Shown here: positions 1 to 7,270 of the stretch, piece by piece
Layout of the letters: each line of letters opens with the position of its first letter
How positions within the stretch are numbered: the stretch's first letter is position 1
Origin: Nocardia sp.
GTDB lineage: Bacteria; Actinomycetota; Actinomycetes; Mycobacteriales; Mycobacteriaceae
Length of the DNA: 9,228 nt
Assembly: GCA_013361595.1 (NCBI GenBank)
Contig: JABFXT010000723.1
Span: forward strand, 1 to 9,228
Reading direction: 5' to 3'
The notes under the pieces: model-generated
What the model was told of the DNA's origin: nothing
Database searches by the model: none
Seen by the model: the letters and a program-made list of their open reading frames with translations, nothing else
Program-made: the position numbers and the translations under genes

Positions 1-229
1 AGGAAACTGTCGACCGATGCTCTTGACGCGGGAATCGCACCGATGAGTACCCCGGCTACCGCGGAAATGCCGTAGTCGTTTCGAAATACCGGAACACACA
101 ACCATGAGGTATCGGGCCTCGATGGCTCGATCGACTCTGCCTTTTCAGGGGCGGACGAATCTCGATCGCCGGACTCCGCGGCGGCGGGTTCGGCATATTC
201 GAACCGATGAACTCCCAGAAGGAAAAGTA
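1..229. other. Left-edge region without a confident gene
   Basis: I see no confident gene here. The plus-strand frame starting at base 1 is open from the window edge to a TAG at 73-75 (24 codons), so the end of a gene lying to the left is possible, but the short translation resembles nothing I know. On the minus strand one frame leaving the left edge reads as a hydrophobic Gly/Ala/Val/Ile stretch over roughly 75 to 15, which could be a membrane or signal segment, but it has no good ATG or GTG start or ribosome binding site. The last ~15 bases are the leader and ribosome binding site of the secreted-protein gene at 230. I could not place a promoter with any assurance. Confidence 0.3.
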
Positions 230-655
230 ATGCGTAAGTCAGCGAAATCCGTTCTGTCCGGCCTCGCCGTCGCCGCCTCCGCTACCGCGCTGGTCATGGG
301 AACCACCGGTACCGCGGCGGCCACCCCCGTCGTCACCCAGGAGCTCGGCAGTTGCGTCTGGTCCGCGGATGTGGTGCACCTGGGTGGTGTGCCGATGGAC
401 GGATACGGCATCCAGTGGTACGTGAAAACGGGCCGCAACGACAATACCGATGCCCACTGCAGTTTCGAGGCCCAGGCCACCTTCGGCATGAAGGACGGCG
501 GAAATCGGACGATCAATTTCGGTAGCGACAAGCCCGCACACGACCAGATCTTCGCCGAAGGACCGGCCCGTATCCTGCAGGTCGGCCTGAAACTGTGCGT
601 GGACGGGCAGGGCTGCTCGGACTGGAAATTCGAGAACAGCGTCTGGAATCAGTAG
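230..655 (+). CDS. Small secreted protein, four cysteines, unknown function
   Basis: The product is 141 residues and I do not recognise its family. The ATG at 230 is chosen over an in-frame ATG at 104 because an AGAAGGA ribosome binding site lies just upstream (217-223) and because translation from 230 gives a textbook Sec signal peptide: a basic start (MRKSAK), a hydrophobic Ala/Leu/Val core to about residue 24, and an Ala-rich cleavage region (TAAATP, residues 29-33). The mature part is about 110 residues with four cysteines (42, 77, 123, 129), which could form two disulfides, and many aromatic and Gly residues. It has no lipobox and no membrane segment after the signal, so release outside the cell or into the periplasm is expected. 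It stands alone on its strand and is followed by a hairpin at 672-706. Codon use is a little less GC-biased than in the pst genes. Secretion is well supported; function is unknown. Confidence 0.75.
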   Translation: MRKSAKSVLSGLAVAASATALVMGTTGTAAATPVVTQELGSCVWSADVVHLGGVPMDGYGIQWYVKTGRNDNTDAHCSFEAQATFGMKDGGNRTINFGSDKPAHDQIFAEGPARILQVGLKLCVDGQGCSDWKFENSVWNQ

Positions 656-671
656 ATACTCCGGACCGGTC

Positions 672-706
672 GAAGGGAAAGCCCGCACCACCAGGTGCGG
701 CCCTTC
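672..706. terminator. Hairpin after the secreted gene and after the pstB remnant
   Basis: A 7-bp stem (CCGCACC at 683-689 with GGTGCGG at 694-700, loop ACCA) is extended by an outer GAAGGG/CCCTTC pairing (672-677 with 701-706) across a 5-base bulge. On the plus strand it lies 16 nt after the TAG of the secreted-protein gene. On the minus strand it lies 14 nt after the stop codon of the pstB tail remnant and is followed by GCTTTCCCTT, which is similar in placement to the intact pstB terminator at 1352-1386. It may act in both directions, or it may be an inherited pst terminator. There is no long T tract. Confidence 0.5.
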
Positions 707-720
707 TCCGCGACGTTCGG

Positions 721-806
721 TCAGCCGAAACGCCCGGAGATGCCATCCGTGATGGCCTTGTCAGGCGGGTCGGAAAAGATCTTCTCGGTATTGTCGATTC
801 CATACA
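721..806 (-). pseudogene. Remnant of a second pstB: C-terminal tail only
   Basis: Read on the minus strand, this stretch encodes the last ~25 residues of a PstB-type ATPase and its TGA stop. It contains IDNTEKIFSDP and the terminal ISGRFG, against [11 protein letters not shown] and ISGRFG in the intact pstB of this window. By hand alignment 18 of 25 residues and 61 of 78 bases match (about 72% and 78%) without a gap. Similarity ends abruptly near 806; beyond that (towards higher coordinates) the frame shows no PstB residues, so the Walker motifs and signature are absent. The divergence is too large for a recent duplication. It looks like the stub of an older paralogue or of a foreign pstB. 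A terminator-like hairpin (672-706) still follows the stop. Function is presumably none, although a GTG upstream would allow a short peptide. Confidence 0.8.
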
Positions 807-813
807 GAAAACA

Positions 814-856
814 CGATCTCCGCAACACCCAGAATCTCTGGGCATTGCGGAGATCG
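814..856 (-). terminator. Long near-perfect hairpin, likely terminator of the small minus-strand gene
   Basis: A perfect 12-bp stem (CGATCTCCGCAA at 814-825 with TTGCGGAGATCG at 845-856) encloses a 2x2 internal mismatch and a further 6-bp stem (CCCAGA/TCTGGG) with a 3-base loop. On the minus strand the hairpin is followed directly by TGTTTTCT, a T-rich tract, so it fits an intrinsic terminator for the minus-strand gene that ends at 960, about 100 nt upstream. On the plus strand nothing T-rich follows. It sits only 8 bases from the breakpoint of the pstB remnant, so an origin as a small palindromic element is an alternative reading. Confidence 0.55.
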
Positions 857-959
857 CTGACACCCGCGTGATATCGGGCGGACCGGTTATCGAAGTCGGT
901 TCACGTGCCGACGTATCGCCATTTGTCGGCAGCGTAGATTTCGACCGGAGCCGGTATCG

Positions 960-1160
960 CTACTGGACCACGATCCATTCGTACCGGCCCTGACCATGTG
1001 AATAGCAAATCCACTTCGTCGTACCCTCATAGCGAGTATTGCCGACGGTGGACTCATTGCACGGGTCCGCCGGCACAGCCGCAGCTTGCGGGGCCAGCAA
1101 TGTCGCGCCCAAGATCGTGGCCGCACCGAGCAATCCACTGGTGAACAATCGTATTGCCAT
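960..1160 (-). CDS. Very small secreted protein, two cysteines, unknown function
   Basis: This 66-residue product has a clear Sec signal peptide: Arg4, a hydrophobic core over residues 5-23, and an Ala-rich cleavage region QAAAVP at 25-30. The mature part is only about 37 residues, with cysteines at 34 and 52 that can form one disulfide, and it is rich in Tyr and Trp. The ATG at 1160 is preferred over a GTG at 1163 because an AGAGGA ribosome binding site lies 6 nt from the ATG. The gene lies downstream of pstB on the same strand but is cut off from it by the perfect hairpin at 1352-1386. A weak promoter candidate is at 1231-1259, and a hairpin with a T tract follows at 814-856. Short secreted Cys-pair proteins are common in nocardiae and mycobacteria, but I cannot name a family or function. 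Confidence 0.7.
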   Translation of the reverse strand: MAIRLFTSGLLGAATILGATLLAPQAAAVPADPCNESTVGNTRYEGTTKWICYSHGQGRYEWIVVQ

Positions 1161-1230
1161 CACGAATCCTCTTTCATTCGAACATGTTTCGCAGAGGTCG
1201 TGCCATTATTTTCTCCCCCCTGCCTCACCC

Positions 1231-1259
1231 AGGATATCGAATCATGTTGCAAGAAACAA
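1231..1259 (-). promoter_or_regulatory. Candidate promoter of the small secreted gene
   Basis: On the minus strand a TTGTTT (-35, at 1254-1259) and a TATCCT (-10, at 1231-1236) are separated by exactly 17 nt, about 70 nt upstream of the ATG at 1160. The surrounding 1161-1260 stretch is visibly more AT-rich than the rest of the window. The match was found by eye, and actinobacterial -35 elements are weakly conserved, so this is a candidate only. Confidence 0.3.
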
Positions 1260-1351
1260 CAACTCATCTCGATCCATTCGAGGCGCGCAGTGCAGCCGCG
1301 GCCGCGGGTTCGGTGGCGACACGAGGGATTCCGGCCTGTACCGCGCAGACA

Positions 1352-1386
1352 GAGAAGCCCGCGGGAATCGTTCCCGCGGGCTTCTC
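1352..1386 (-). terminator. Terminator of the pst operon
   Basis: A perfect 16-bp inverted repeat (1352-1367 with 1371-1386, core AGAAGCCCGCGGGAA) with a 3-base TCG loop begins 21 nt after the pstB stop on the minus strand. It is followed by a short T-containing run (TGTCTG) rather than a pure T tract, as is common in high-GC actinobacteria. It separates pstB from the small secreted gene further along the same strand. Confidence 0.8.
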
Positions 1387-1407
1387 GTCGTCGGTGCCGC
1401 CGCCGGC

Positions 1408-2184
1408 TCAGCCGAAGCGGCCGGAGATGTAGTCCTCGGTGGCCTTCTCGCCGGGATTGGAGAAGATCTTCTCGGTATCGTCGATCTCGACCAGCCGGCC
1501 CGGCTTGCCCTGGGCCTCGAGGTTGAAGAAACCGGTCTTATCGCTCACCCGCGCCGCCTGCTGCATATTGTGGGTGACGATGACGATCGTGTATTCCTTT
1601 TTCAGCTCGGTGATCAGGTCCTCGATCGCCAGCGTGGAGATCGGGTCCAGCGCCGAGCAGGGCTCGTCCATCAGCAGGACATCCGGAGACACCGCGATGG
1701 CCCGCGCGATGCACAGCCGCTGCTGCTGACCGCCGGACAGGCCGCCACCGGGCTTGTCCAGGCGATCCTTCACCTCGTTCCACAGGTTCGCGCCGCGCAG
1801 CGAACGTTCGGCGACCTCGTCGAGCTCACCCTTGTTGCGCACACCCTGGAGCTTGAGGCCGGCCACCACATTGTCGCGAATGGACATGGTGGGGAACGGG
1901 TTCGGCCGCTGGAACACCATGCCGATGGTGCGGCGCACCCCGACCGGATCCACCTGCGAGGCGTAGATGTCCTCACCGTCGAGCATGACCGCGCCCGAGA
2001 CACTGGCGTTCGGAGTCACCTCGTGCATCCGGTTCAGTGACCGCAGCACAGTGGACTTACCGCAACCGGACGGGCCGATGAAGGCGGTCACACTGCGCGG
2101 CAAGACGTTGAGCGAGACATCGGCGACGGCGTGGAACTTGCCGTAGAAGATGTTCAGGTCTTTGATGTCGATCCGCTTGGCCAT
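1408..2184 (-). CDS. pstB: Phosphate ABC transporter ATP-binding protein PstB
   Basis: PstB is the cytoplasmic ATPase that powers high-affinity phosphate import through PstC-PstA. The 258-residue protein has every ABC hallmark: Walker [10 protein letters not shown] (37-45), Q-loop Gln92 in FQRPNPFP, signature LSGGQQQR (149-156), Walker B VLLMDEP with catalytic Glu174, D-loop SALD (177-180) and the switch His205. The FQRPNPFP stretch, the CSALDPIS segment and the C-terminal ISGRFG are typical of the PstB subfamily. The length matches the family. The ATG at 2184 lies 20 nt after the pstA stop, behind a purine-rich GGCGGAAACGGAA. It is the last gene of the operon and is followed by a strong hairpin. 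phoU, often found near pstB, is not in this window. The mycobacterial homologue at this locus is called phoT. Confidence 0.97.
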   Translation of the reverse strand: MAKRIDIKDLNIFYGKFHAVADVSLNVLPRSVTAFIGPSGCGKSTVLRSLNRMHEVTPNASVSGAVMLDGEDIYASQVDPVGVRRTIGMVFQRPNPFPTMSIRDNVVAGLKLQGVRNKGELDEVAERSLRGANLWNEVKDRLDKPGGGLSGGQQQRLCIARAIAVSPDVLLMDEPCSALDPISTLAIEDLITELKKEYTIVIVTHNMQQAARVSDKTGFFNLEAQGKPGRLVEIDDTEKIFSNPGEKATEDYISGRFG

Positions 2185-2204
2185 CAGTTATTCCGTTTCC
2201 GCCC

Positions 2205-3110
2205 TTATCGGTTCCGCGTGAGGAGTTTGTTGACAGCCGCGGCCGCCAGGTAGAGCACCGCGATCATGAGGATCAGGGTCAGCGCGGCGCCCCACACCCG
2301 CTGCCGGCCCGCGTCCTCGGCGCTCTTGAGTTCCTGGAAGATCAGCAGCGGCAACGAGGCCATATTGCCGTCGAAGATGTTCATGTTGATCGCCTTGCTG
2401 TACCCGACGAGTACCAGTACCGGCGCCGTCTCACCCATCACCCGCGCCAGCGCGAGCAGGATTCCGGAGATCATGCCGGGCAGGGCGGTCGGGATGACGA
2501 TCTTCACGATCGTCTTCCACTTCGGGATGCCGAGCGCGTAAGAGGCTTCACGAAGCTCGTCCGGGACGAGTTTGAGCATCTCCTCGGTATTGCGCACCAC
2601 CACCGGCAGCATGAGCAGTACCAGGGCGAGCGCCACGGCGAACGAGCTCTGCGGGAAACCCAGGGTCGCGATCCACAGCGCGAAGATGAACAGGGCGGCG
2701 ACGATCGAGGGAACGCCGGCCAGGATATCGACCATGAAGGTGGTCACCTTGGCGAACCGGCCGGTGCCGTACTCGATCAGGTAGACCGCCGCCATGATGC
2801 CCAGCGGTACCGCGATGACCGCGGCCACCGCCGACTGCACGATGGTGCCGTAGATGGCGTGGTAGACACCGCCGCCGGTCTGGTCCGGCAGGATGCCCTT
2901 CTGCGAGTTCTGCCACCAGTCCAGTGACAGGACGACGCCGATACCGTTGCTGACCACCATCCACAGCACCCAGCCCAGTGGGATGAGGGCGATGAGGAAG
3001 CAGAGCGCGAATACGCCGGTGGCGAGGTTGTTCTTGATCTTGCGAGCCGCGCTGACGTCACGGAAGGTCGGCGCCTTGATCGGCTTGTCGAGGGTGGTCG
3101 TGGTGGTCAT
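2205..3110 (-). CDS. pstA: Phosphate ABC transporter permease PstA
   Basis: PstA is one of the two inner-membrane permeases forming the phosphate channel. The 301-residue protein has a short cytoplasmic start, then about six hydrophobic segments: near 31-55, 88-112, 125-149, 156-173, 210-236 and 273-294. The EAA loop that docks on PstB is visible at 188-207 (EASYALGIPKWKTIVKIVIP). MGETAPVL (225-232) is a typical PstA motif. The ATG at 3110 shares its A with the pstC stop (TGATG), so translation of the two permeases is likely coupled, as suits a 1:1 complex. The length is normal for the family. Confidence 0.96.
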   Translation of the reverse strand: MTTTTTLDKPIKAPTFRDVSAARKIKNNLATGVFALCFLIALIPLGWVLWMVVSNGIGVVLSLDWWQNSQKGILPDQTGGGVYHAIYGTIVQSAVAAVIAVPLGIMAAVYLIEYGTGRFAKVTTFMVDILAGVPSIVAALFIFALWIATLGFPQSSFAVALALVLLMLPVVVRNTEEMLKLVPDELREASYALGIPKWKTIVKIVIPTALPGMISGILLALARVMGETAPVLVLVGYSKAINMNIFDGNMASLPLLIFQELKSAEDAGRQRVWGAALTLILMIAVLYLAAAAVNKLLTRNR

Positions 3111-4159
3111 CAGCCGTTCACCTTTCCGCCTGCCGCGAGCCGGGCCAGCGCGTTGACGACGAAGGTCAGCGCGAAGAGCACGAAGCCCGCCGCGATATAG
3201 GCGCCGGTCGGCAGCGGTGCGCTGAACTCGGCGGCCGCCGAGGCGATCTTGGAGGCGAAGGTGAACCCGCCGTCGAACAGCGACCAGGTCCCGGGGCTCG
3301 ACGAGATCTTCAGGATGAGCAGGACGGCGATGGTCTCACCGAGCGCACGGCCCAGGCCGAGCATCGAACCGGCGATCACACCGCTGCGGCCGTAGGGCAG
3401 GACGGTCATCCGCACGACCTCCCATTTGGTCGCACCGAGGGCCTGGGCGGCTTCGATATGTGCCCGCGGCGTCAGCGCGAAGACCTCACGCGATACCGAG
3501 GTGATGATCGGCAGGATCATCACCGCCAGCACCACGCCGGCGGTGAAGATCGTGCCACCACCGTCGATCGACACATTGCCGTCGGAGAACAGGAAGAACC
3601 AGCCGAGATTCTCGTTGAGGAACTCCTGCACCGGTTTCAGATACTCGGCCAGCACCAGCAGACCCCAGAGGCCGTACACGATCGAGGGCACCGCGGCCAG
3701 CAGATCGGTGAGCATGGAGAACGGGCGGGCGAGCCGCTTCGGTGCGTAGCGGGTCAGGAACAACGCGATGCCGACACCGATCGGCACCGCGATGACCAGC
3801 GCGAAAGCGGAGCTCAACACCGTCACCATGAAAAGGTCACGGATACCGAAACGGAGATTGTCCGCATCGCCGGTGTTGAACTCCGCACTGGTGAAGAAGT
3901 TCACCTGGTCAGCCCGGAGCGAAGGCACCGCACGGATCAGCAGGAACAGCGCGATCAGCGCGATCGACGCCACGATGACCGCGGCCGCGGTGGTCGCCAG
4001 CGATTTGAAGATCAGTTCGGCTCGCCGGCTGTTACCGCCACTGTTGGTGCGCGACGGCGTTTTCTTGGGGTCGCTCGACATGGGTGCAGTGTCTCCGGCC
4101 TCCCGCCGACTCGTCACTGCTGACGAGTCGGCGGCGGCTACCTCTGGGTTGACTGTCAT
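3110..4159 (-). CDS. pstC: Phosphate ABC transporter permease PstC
   Basis: PstC pairs with PstA as the membrane channel for phosphate. The protein is 349 residues from the ATG at 4159, with a long polar Ser/Arg/Lys-rich N-terminus (about 1-52), a first membrane span at 53-76, and further spans near 112-136, 155-172, 204-222, 262-284 and 319-340. The EAA loop contacting PstB is at 236-255 ([20 protein letters not shown]), and [11 protein letters not shown] (270-280) is a family motif. The start is uncertain: the ATG at 4159 lies 10 nt after the pstS stop but has no strong ribosome binding site, while an ATG at 4081 (protein then starting MSSDPKK, 323 residues) has GGAG about 11 nt upstream. 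Either start keeps all membrane segments. Confidence 0.95.
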   Translation of the reverse strand: MTVNPEVAAADSSAVTSRREAGDTAPMSSDPKKTPSRTNSGGNSRRAELIFKSLATTAAAVIVASIALIALFLLIRAVPSLRADQVNFFTSAEFNTGDADNLRFGIRDLFMVTVLSSAFALVIAVPIGVGIALFLTRYAPKRLARPFSMLTDLLAAVPSIVYGLWGLLVLAEYLKPVQEFLNENLGWFFLFSDGNVSIDGGGTIFTAGVVLAVMILPIITSVSREVFALTPRAHIEAAQALGATKWEVVRMTVLPYGRSGVIAGSMLGLGRALGETIAVLLILKISSSPGTWSLFDGGFTFASKIASAAAEFSAPLPTGAYIAAGFVLFALTFVVNALARLAAGGKVNG

Positions 4160-4169
4160 ATTCGCGCTA

Positions 4170-5279
4170 TCAGGAGATGGCGTTGATCGCCGTGGTCAGC
4201 TTGGTCTTGAACTCCTCCGGGATCGGCACATAACCGTTGTCCGCCAGACCGTCCTGGCCGTTGGTGACGGCGGAGGTCAGGAATGCCTTGACTGCGGTCG
4301 CGGTCGCCCCGTCGGCGTACTTCGAGCACACGATCTCATAGGTCGGCAAGATGATCGGGTAGGCGCCGCTCTCGGTCGGCTTGTAGAACGACGAGGTATC
4401 GAGCACCAGATCGTTGCCCTCGCCCTTGATCTTCACACCGTTGATCGCCTTGGCGGCGGTCTCGGAGTTCAGCCCGACCGGCTCGGGACCGGCGGAGGTG
4501 ACGATCCGGGTCACCGACAGGTTCTGCGATTTGGCGAACGACCACTCGTTGTAGGAGATGGCGTTCTTGGTGGTCTTGACCGCGGCCGAAGTGCCCTCGT
4601 TGCCCTGAGTGCCCTCACCGACACCGCCGTTGAAGACCTTGCCCGCACCCTTGCCCCAGGCACCCTCGGAAGCGGCGTCGAGGTAGAGCTGGAAGTTGTC
4701 GGTGGTGCCGGACTCATCGGACCGATAGACGACCTTGATCGGCTCGGCGGGCAGCTGCTTGCCCTCGTTGAGCGCCTTGATCTCGGGCGCGTCCCAGGTC
4801 TCGAGGGTGCCGTTGAAGATCTTGGCCAGGGTCGGGCCGTCGAGCGCGAGGTCGGTGACGCCGTCGATGTTGTAGGTGATGGCGATCGGGCCGAACACGG
4901 TCGGCAGGTTCCACGCGGGGGAAGCGCAACGCTGCTCGGCGGCGGCGGGCTCACCCTTCTTCTCGCTCAGCGGGGAGTCGCTACCGGCGAAATCGGTCTG
5001 GCCGCCGAGGAATTCCTTGACACCGGCACCGGAGCCGCTGGAGGTGTAGTTGAGGGTCTGGCCGTCGCAGTTGGTCTCGAAGGCGGCGGTGAAACGCTCC
5101 ACCGCGTTCTTCTGCGCCGACGAACCGCTCGCCTTGAGGGCTTCCTTGCCACCGCAGGTGACATCGGCGTTGGCCTCGACACCGGTCGCGGACGCGTTGT
5201 CGTCGCTGCCGCAGGCGGCAAGCGGCAGAGTCACGGCCGCGATCACACCGACGAGGGCGCTGCTGCGCTTGAACTTCAC
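4170..5279 (-). CDS. pstS: Phosphate-binding lipoprotein PstS
   Basis: PstS is the extracytoplasmic receptor that captures inorganic phosphate and hands it to PstC-PstA. The 369-residue protein starts with GTG, supported by a GGAGG 6 nt upstream. It has a lipoprotein signal peptide ending in a lipobox LAAC, so Cys23 should be lipidated and anchored to the membrane. Phosphate-contacting motifs of the family are visible: SGSSAQ (51-56), TSSGSGAG (79-86), the GSDSPL stretch (99-104) and [11 protein letters not shown] (186-196). Four cysteines follow in the mature domain (42, 71, 118 and one near the C-terminus in EIVCSKY), as in other actinobacterial PstS. It is the first gene of the pst operon, with a ~300-nt upstream region holding a candidate PHO box and -10. 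Confidence 0.97.
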   Translation of the reverse strand: MKFKRSSALVGVIAAVTLPLAACGSDDNASATGVEANADVTCGGKEALKASGSSAQKNAVERFTAAFETNCDGQTLNYTSSGSGAGVKEFLGGQTDFAGSDSPLSEKKGEPAAAEQRCASPAWNLPTVFGPIAITYNIDGVTDLALDGPTLAKIFNGTLETWDAPEIKALNEGKQLPAEPIKVVYRSDESGTTDNFQLYLDAASEGAWGKGAGKVFNGGVGEGTQGNEGTSAAVKTTKNAISYNEWSFAKSQNLSVTRIVTSAGPEPVGLNSETAAKAINGVKIKGEGNDLVLDTSSFYKPTESGAYPIILPTYEIVCSKYADGATATAVKAFLTSAVTNGQDGLADNGYVPIPEEFKTKLTTAINAIS

Positions 5280-5395
5280 TCCAGTCCTCCGGATACGTCC
5301 TACTCGCCCGGTCCCTCACCGGCCCGGGCGCGTGTGGTGGTGCGGCCGTTCGCGGGGAACTTTGCACACCAGGCGACCTACTGCCGCCCAGAATC

Positions 5396-5401
5396 AAAGT
5401 A
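5396..5401 (-). promoter_or_regulatory. Candidate -10 element of pstS
   Basis: On the minus strand TACTTT fits the TANNNT pattern of actinobacterial -10 boxes. It lies about 120 nt upstream of the pstS GTG and downstream of the candidate PHO box. Seventeen nt further upstream the -35 position reads CCAGTT, a poor match, as expected for a promoter that needs an activator bound next to the -35. The call is by eye only. Confidence 0.35.
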
Positions 5402-5406
5402 GGGCG

Positions 5407-5450
5407 CGTCGGTGGACAACTGGACCAGGGCAAGTGAACGGAAGGTGAAC
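5407..5450 (-). promoter_or_regulatory. Candidate PHO box (PhoP/RegX3-type) upstream of pstS
   Basis: On the minus strand GTTCACC (starting at 5450) and GTTCACT (starting at 5439) form a direct repeat with an 11-nt period. A third, weaker unit GTCCACC starts at 5417, still on the 11-nt register, with one non-matching unit between. Direct GTTCACC repeats spaced by 11 nt are the known PHO box of Streptomyces PhoP, and RegX3 of mycobacteria binds related repeats; pstS is a classic target. The block is centred some 40-50 nt upstream of the candidate -10, a normal activator position. I infer phosphate-starvation induction of pstSCAB. Confidence 0.65.
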
Positions 5451-5540
5451 AGGGCGGCGCCAACAGGTCCGATTTGTGTGATGTTTGCCGCGTTGTTACT
5501 CCACACATACCGGAACGCCGCATCCGGCCACCGGAAAGCG

Positions 5541-5560
5541 AGCGCCGGGCACCCGGCGTT
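5541..5560 (-). terminator. Hairpin after mshD
   Basis: CGCCGGG (5543-5549) pairs perfectly with CCCGGCG (5552-5558), and the stem extends by a G-T and an A-T pair to 5541-5560. It lies 22 nt after the mshD stop on the minus strand and is followed by CTCGCTTTCC without a T tract. It could separate glnR-mshD transcription from the pst operon, which fits pstS having its own control region downstream. Confidence 0.4.
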
Positions 5561-5582
5561 CACCGCCGTGAGACCGGACATC

Positions 5583-6506
5583 TCAGCCGGGCAGCGAGTA
5601 GGCGATATCGATATGCGCCGGAGCGAATCCCAGTCCGCGATAGGTGCGCACCGCCGCCGTATTGTCGGCCTCGGTGTACAGCAGGACCTCGCCCAGGCCG
5701 GCGTCCCGCAGATGGTGCAGTCCGATCAGCGTGAGCAGCCGGCCGAGTCCCCGGCCCTGAGCCGTCGGATCGATACCGACGACGTACACCTCACCCGCCG
5801 GCGGGTCCTCGTCGTAATGAACCTTGGTCCAGTGGAATCCGAGCAACCGTTGCGGCTGCCGGGCATCGAAGGCCAGGAACAGACCGGCGGGATCGAACCA
5901 CGATTCCGCGCGCCGGGCCGCCAGCTCGCTACCGGACCAGCCGCCCTGCTCAGGGTGCCAATCGAAGGCGGCGTTGTTGACTCGCAGGAGCTCGGAGTCG
6001 TCGGCCGGACCGGCGTAGGTCCGAACCTCGATACCGGCGGGCACTTCGACTTCCGGTAGCTCTGGAGTTGCCAGCGCTCGCCGCAACTGCCAGAGCTCGC
6101 GCACGGCGGCCAAACCGGAGCGCCGGGCCACCGCTTCGGCAGCGGGCAGCTTCCCGTGCGCCCAGATACGCGCTCCCGGCCCACCGGCCGCGAGCGCCGC
6201 CGCCACCAGATCACGGCCGATACCGCGGCCGCGCCGCGCCGACGCCACCGCGGCCTCCGCCATGGCGGGATGCTCGCCGTGCGCGGGAGTCAGGCTCGCG
6301 TAACCGGCGACCTCGTCCCCCAGCAGAGCCAGCAGATGGCGCGACGAACCCTCCCCGCGCAGGCCGAGGACAGCCTGTTCGGATACCGGCGCCACACCGT
6401 CGGCGGCAGTGGCGGCGGCGAGCAGAGCGCTCACCCGATCCGCGTGATCGGGTGACAGCAGCTCGAACCACCGCAGTTCGAACTCGCCCGTATCGGCCGG
6501 GCTCAC
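5583..6506 (-). CDS. mshD: Mycothiol synthase (MshD)
   Basis: MshD transfers an acetyl group from acetyl-CoA to Cys-GlcN-Ins, the last step of mycothiol synthesis, the main thiol buffer of actinomycetes. The 307-residue protein shows the expected tandem GNAT architecture: an N-terminal domain with [10 protein letters not shown] (91-100) and a C-terminal, catalytically active type domain with [19 protein letters not shown] (240-258) as the acetyl-CoA binding loop. The [15 protein letters not shown] stretch (177-191) and the closing TYRGLGF (288-294) are typical. Length is close to characterised MshD (~300-315). The GTG start at 6506 overlaps the glnR stop by 4 nt (GTGA), so it is probably translated by coupling; it has no strong ribosome binding site of its own. 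Confidence 0.93.
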   Translation of the reverse strand: MSPADTGEFELRWFELLSPDHADRVSALLAAATAADGVAPVSEQAVLGLRGEGSSRHLLALLGDEVAGYASLTPAHGEHPAMAEAAVASARRGRGIGRDLVAAALAAGGPGARIWAHGKLPAAEAVARRSGLAAVRELWQLRRALATPELPEVEVPAGIEVRTYAGPADDSELLRVNNAAFDWHPEQGGWSGSELAARRAESWFDPAGLFLAFDARQPQRLLGFHWTKVHYDEDPPAGEVYVVGIDPTAQGRGLGRLLTLIGLHHLRDAGLGEVLLYTEADNTAAVRTYRGLGFAPAHIDIAYSLPG

Positions 6507-7270
6507 TGGACGGTGCCGTTGACCGGGGCCATCGAATCCTCGTCGGTCTCGCCCTTGTCACCATTGGCCGAGCGGGCATCCGGATCGTTCTTGTTCGACG
6601 AACGGGCCGGACGCACAGCCTTGTACCCGACATTGCGGACGGTACCGATCAGCGATTCGTACTCGCTGCCCAGCTTCGCGCGCAGACGCCGGACGTGCAC
6701 ATCCACAGTCCGGGTACCGCCGAAGAAGTCGTAACCCCACACCTCCTGCAGCAGCTGCGCACGAGTGAAAACCCGGCCGGCATGCTGGGCGAGGTACTTC
6801 AGCAGCTCGAATTCCTTGTAGGTCAGATCGAGCGGCCGGCCACGCAGCCGCGCGGTGTAGGTGCCCTCGTCGATCACCAGCTCACCGAGCGTGATCTTCC
6901 CGGAATTCTCCGGACTGGCCGAACCGCCGGTACGGCCGACCAACAGGCGCAACCGGGCGTCCAACTCCGCCGGACCGGTGCTGGGCAGCAGAATATCGTC
7001 GAGACCCCAGTCGGCGTTCACCGCGACCAGACCACCCTCGGTGAGCACGGCCACCACGGGAACCGAGGACCCCGTACTACCGAGCAGCCGGCACAACCCA
7101 CGGGCCGCCGCCAGATCCGTACGTGCATCCACCAACGCGATATCCGCGGTACCCGCCTCGAGCAACGACGCCACCTCCGTCGGCGCGGGCCGCACATTGT
7201 GCGCGAGCAGCGACAGCGAGGGCAGAACCGAATCGGGGTCGGGGTCGGAAGTCAGCAGGAGCAGCTCCAC
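6503..7270 (-). CDS. glnR: GlnR-like orphan OmpR-family response regulator (nitrogen control)
   Basis: GlnR is the global regulator of nitrogen assimilation in many actinomycetes and acts without a partner kinase. The 255-residue protein starts [11 protein letters not shown] chose the GTG at 7270 because a GGAGGAG lies 5 nt upstream; the ATG at 7285 would put that ribosome binding site inside the coding sequence. An atypical receiver domain spans about 1-115, with the conserved Asp48 (ALVDAR). A winged-helix DNA-binding domain spans about 126-220, with [12 protein letters not shown] and a recognition helix in [14 protein letters not shown] (188-201). A polar 35-residue tail, rich in Asp, Ser and Asn, follows. 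The position next to mshD and opposite lmeA matches the mycobacterial glnR locus (Rv0818). A distinct orphan regulator of the same family is the main alternative. Confidence 0.85.
   Translation of the reverse strand: MELLLLTSDPDPDSVLPSLSLLAHNVRPAPTEVASLLEAGTADIALVDARTDLAAARGLCRLLGSTGSSVPVVAVLTEGGLVAVNADWGLDDILLPSTGPAELDARLRLLVGRTGGSASPENSGKITLGELVIDEGTYTARLRGRPLDLTYKEFELLKYLAQHAGRVFTRAQLLQEVWGYDFFGGTRTVDVHVRRLRAKLGSEYESLIGTVRNVGYKAVRPARSSNKNDPDARSANGDKGETDEDSMAPVNGTVQ

Noticed and set aside
721..806. attL/attR duplication from a site-specific integrated element at the pstB 3' end
   Set aside because: Active att duplications are near-identical, while these tails differ at about 22% of bases, and there is no integrase in the window. 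Kept only as a possible ancient origin.
1039..2040. A 333-codon open frame on the plus strand across pstB
   Set aside because: It runs antisense to pstB and its terminator; no start signal and no recognisable protein.
3768..5402. A 544-codon open frame on the plus strand opposite pstS and pstC
   Set aside because: It lies antisense to two unmistakable genes, and its translation is a Gly/Arg/Val/Asp-rich mirror of their codons without any domain. Such frames are routine in high-GC DNA.
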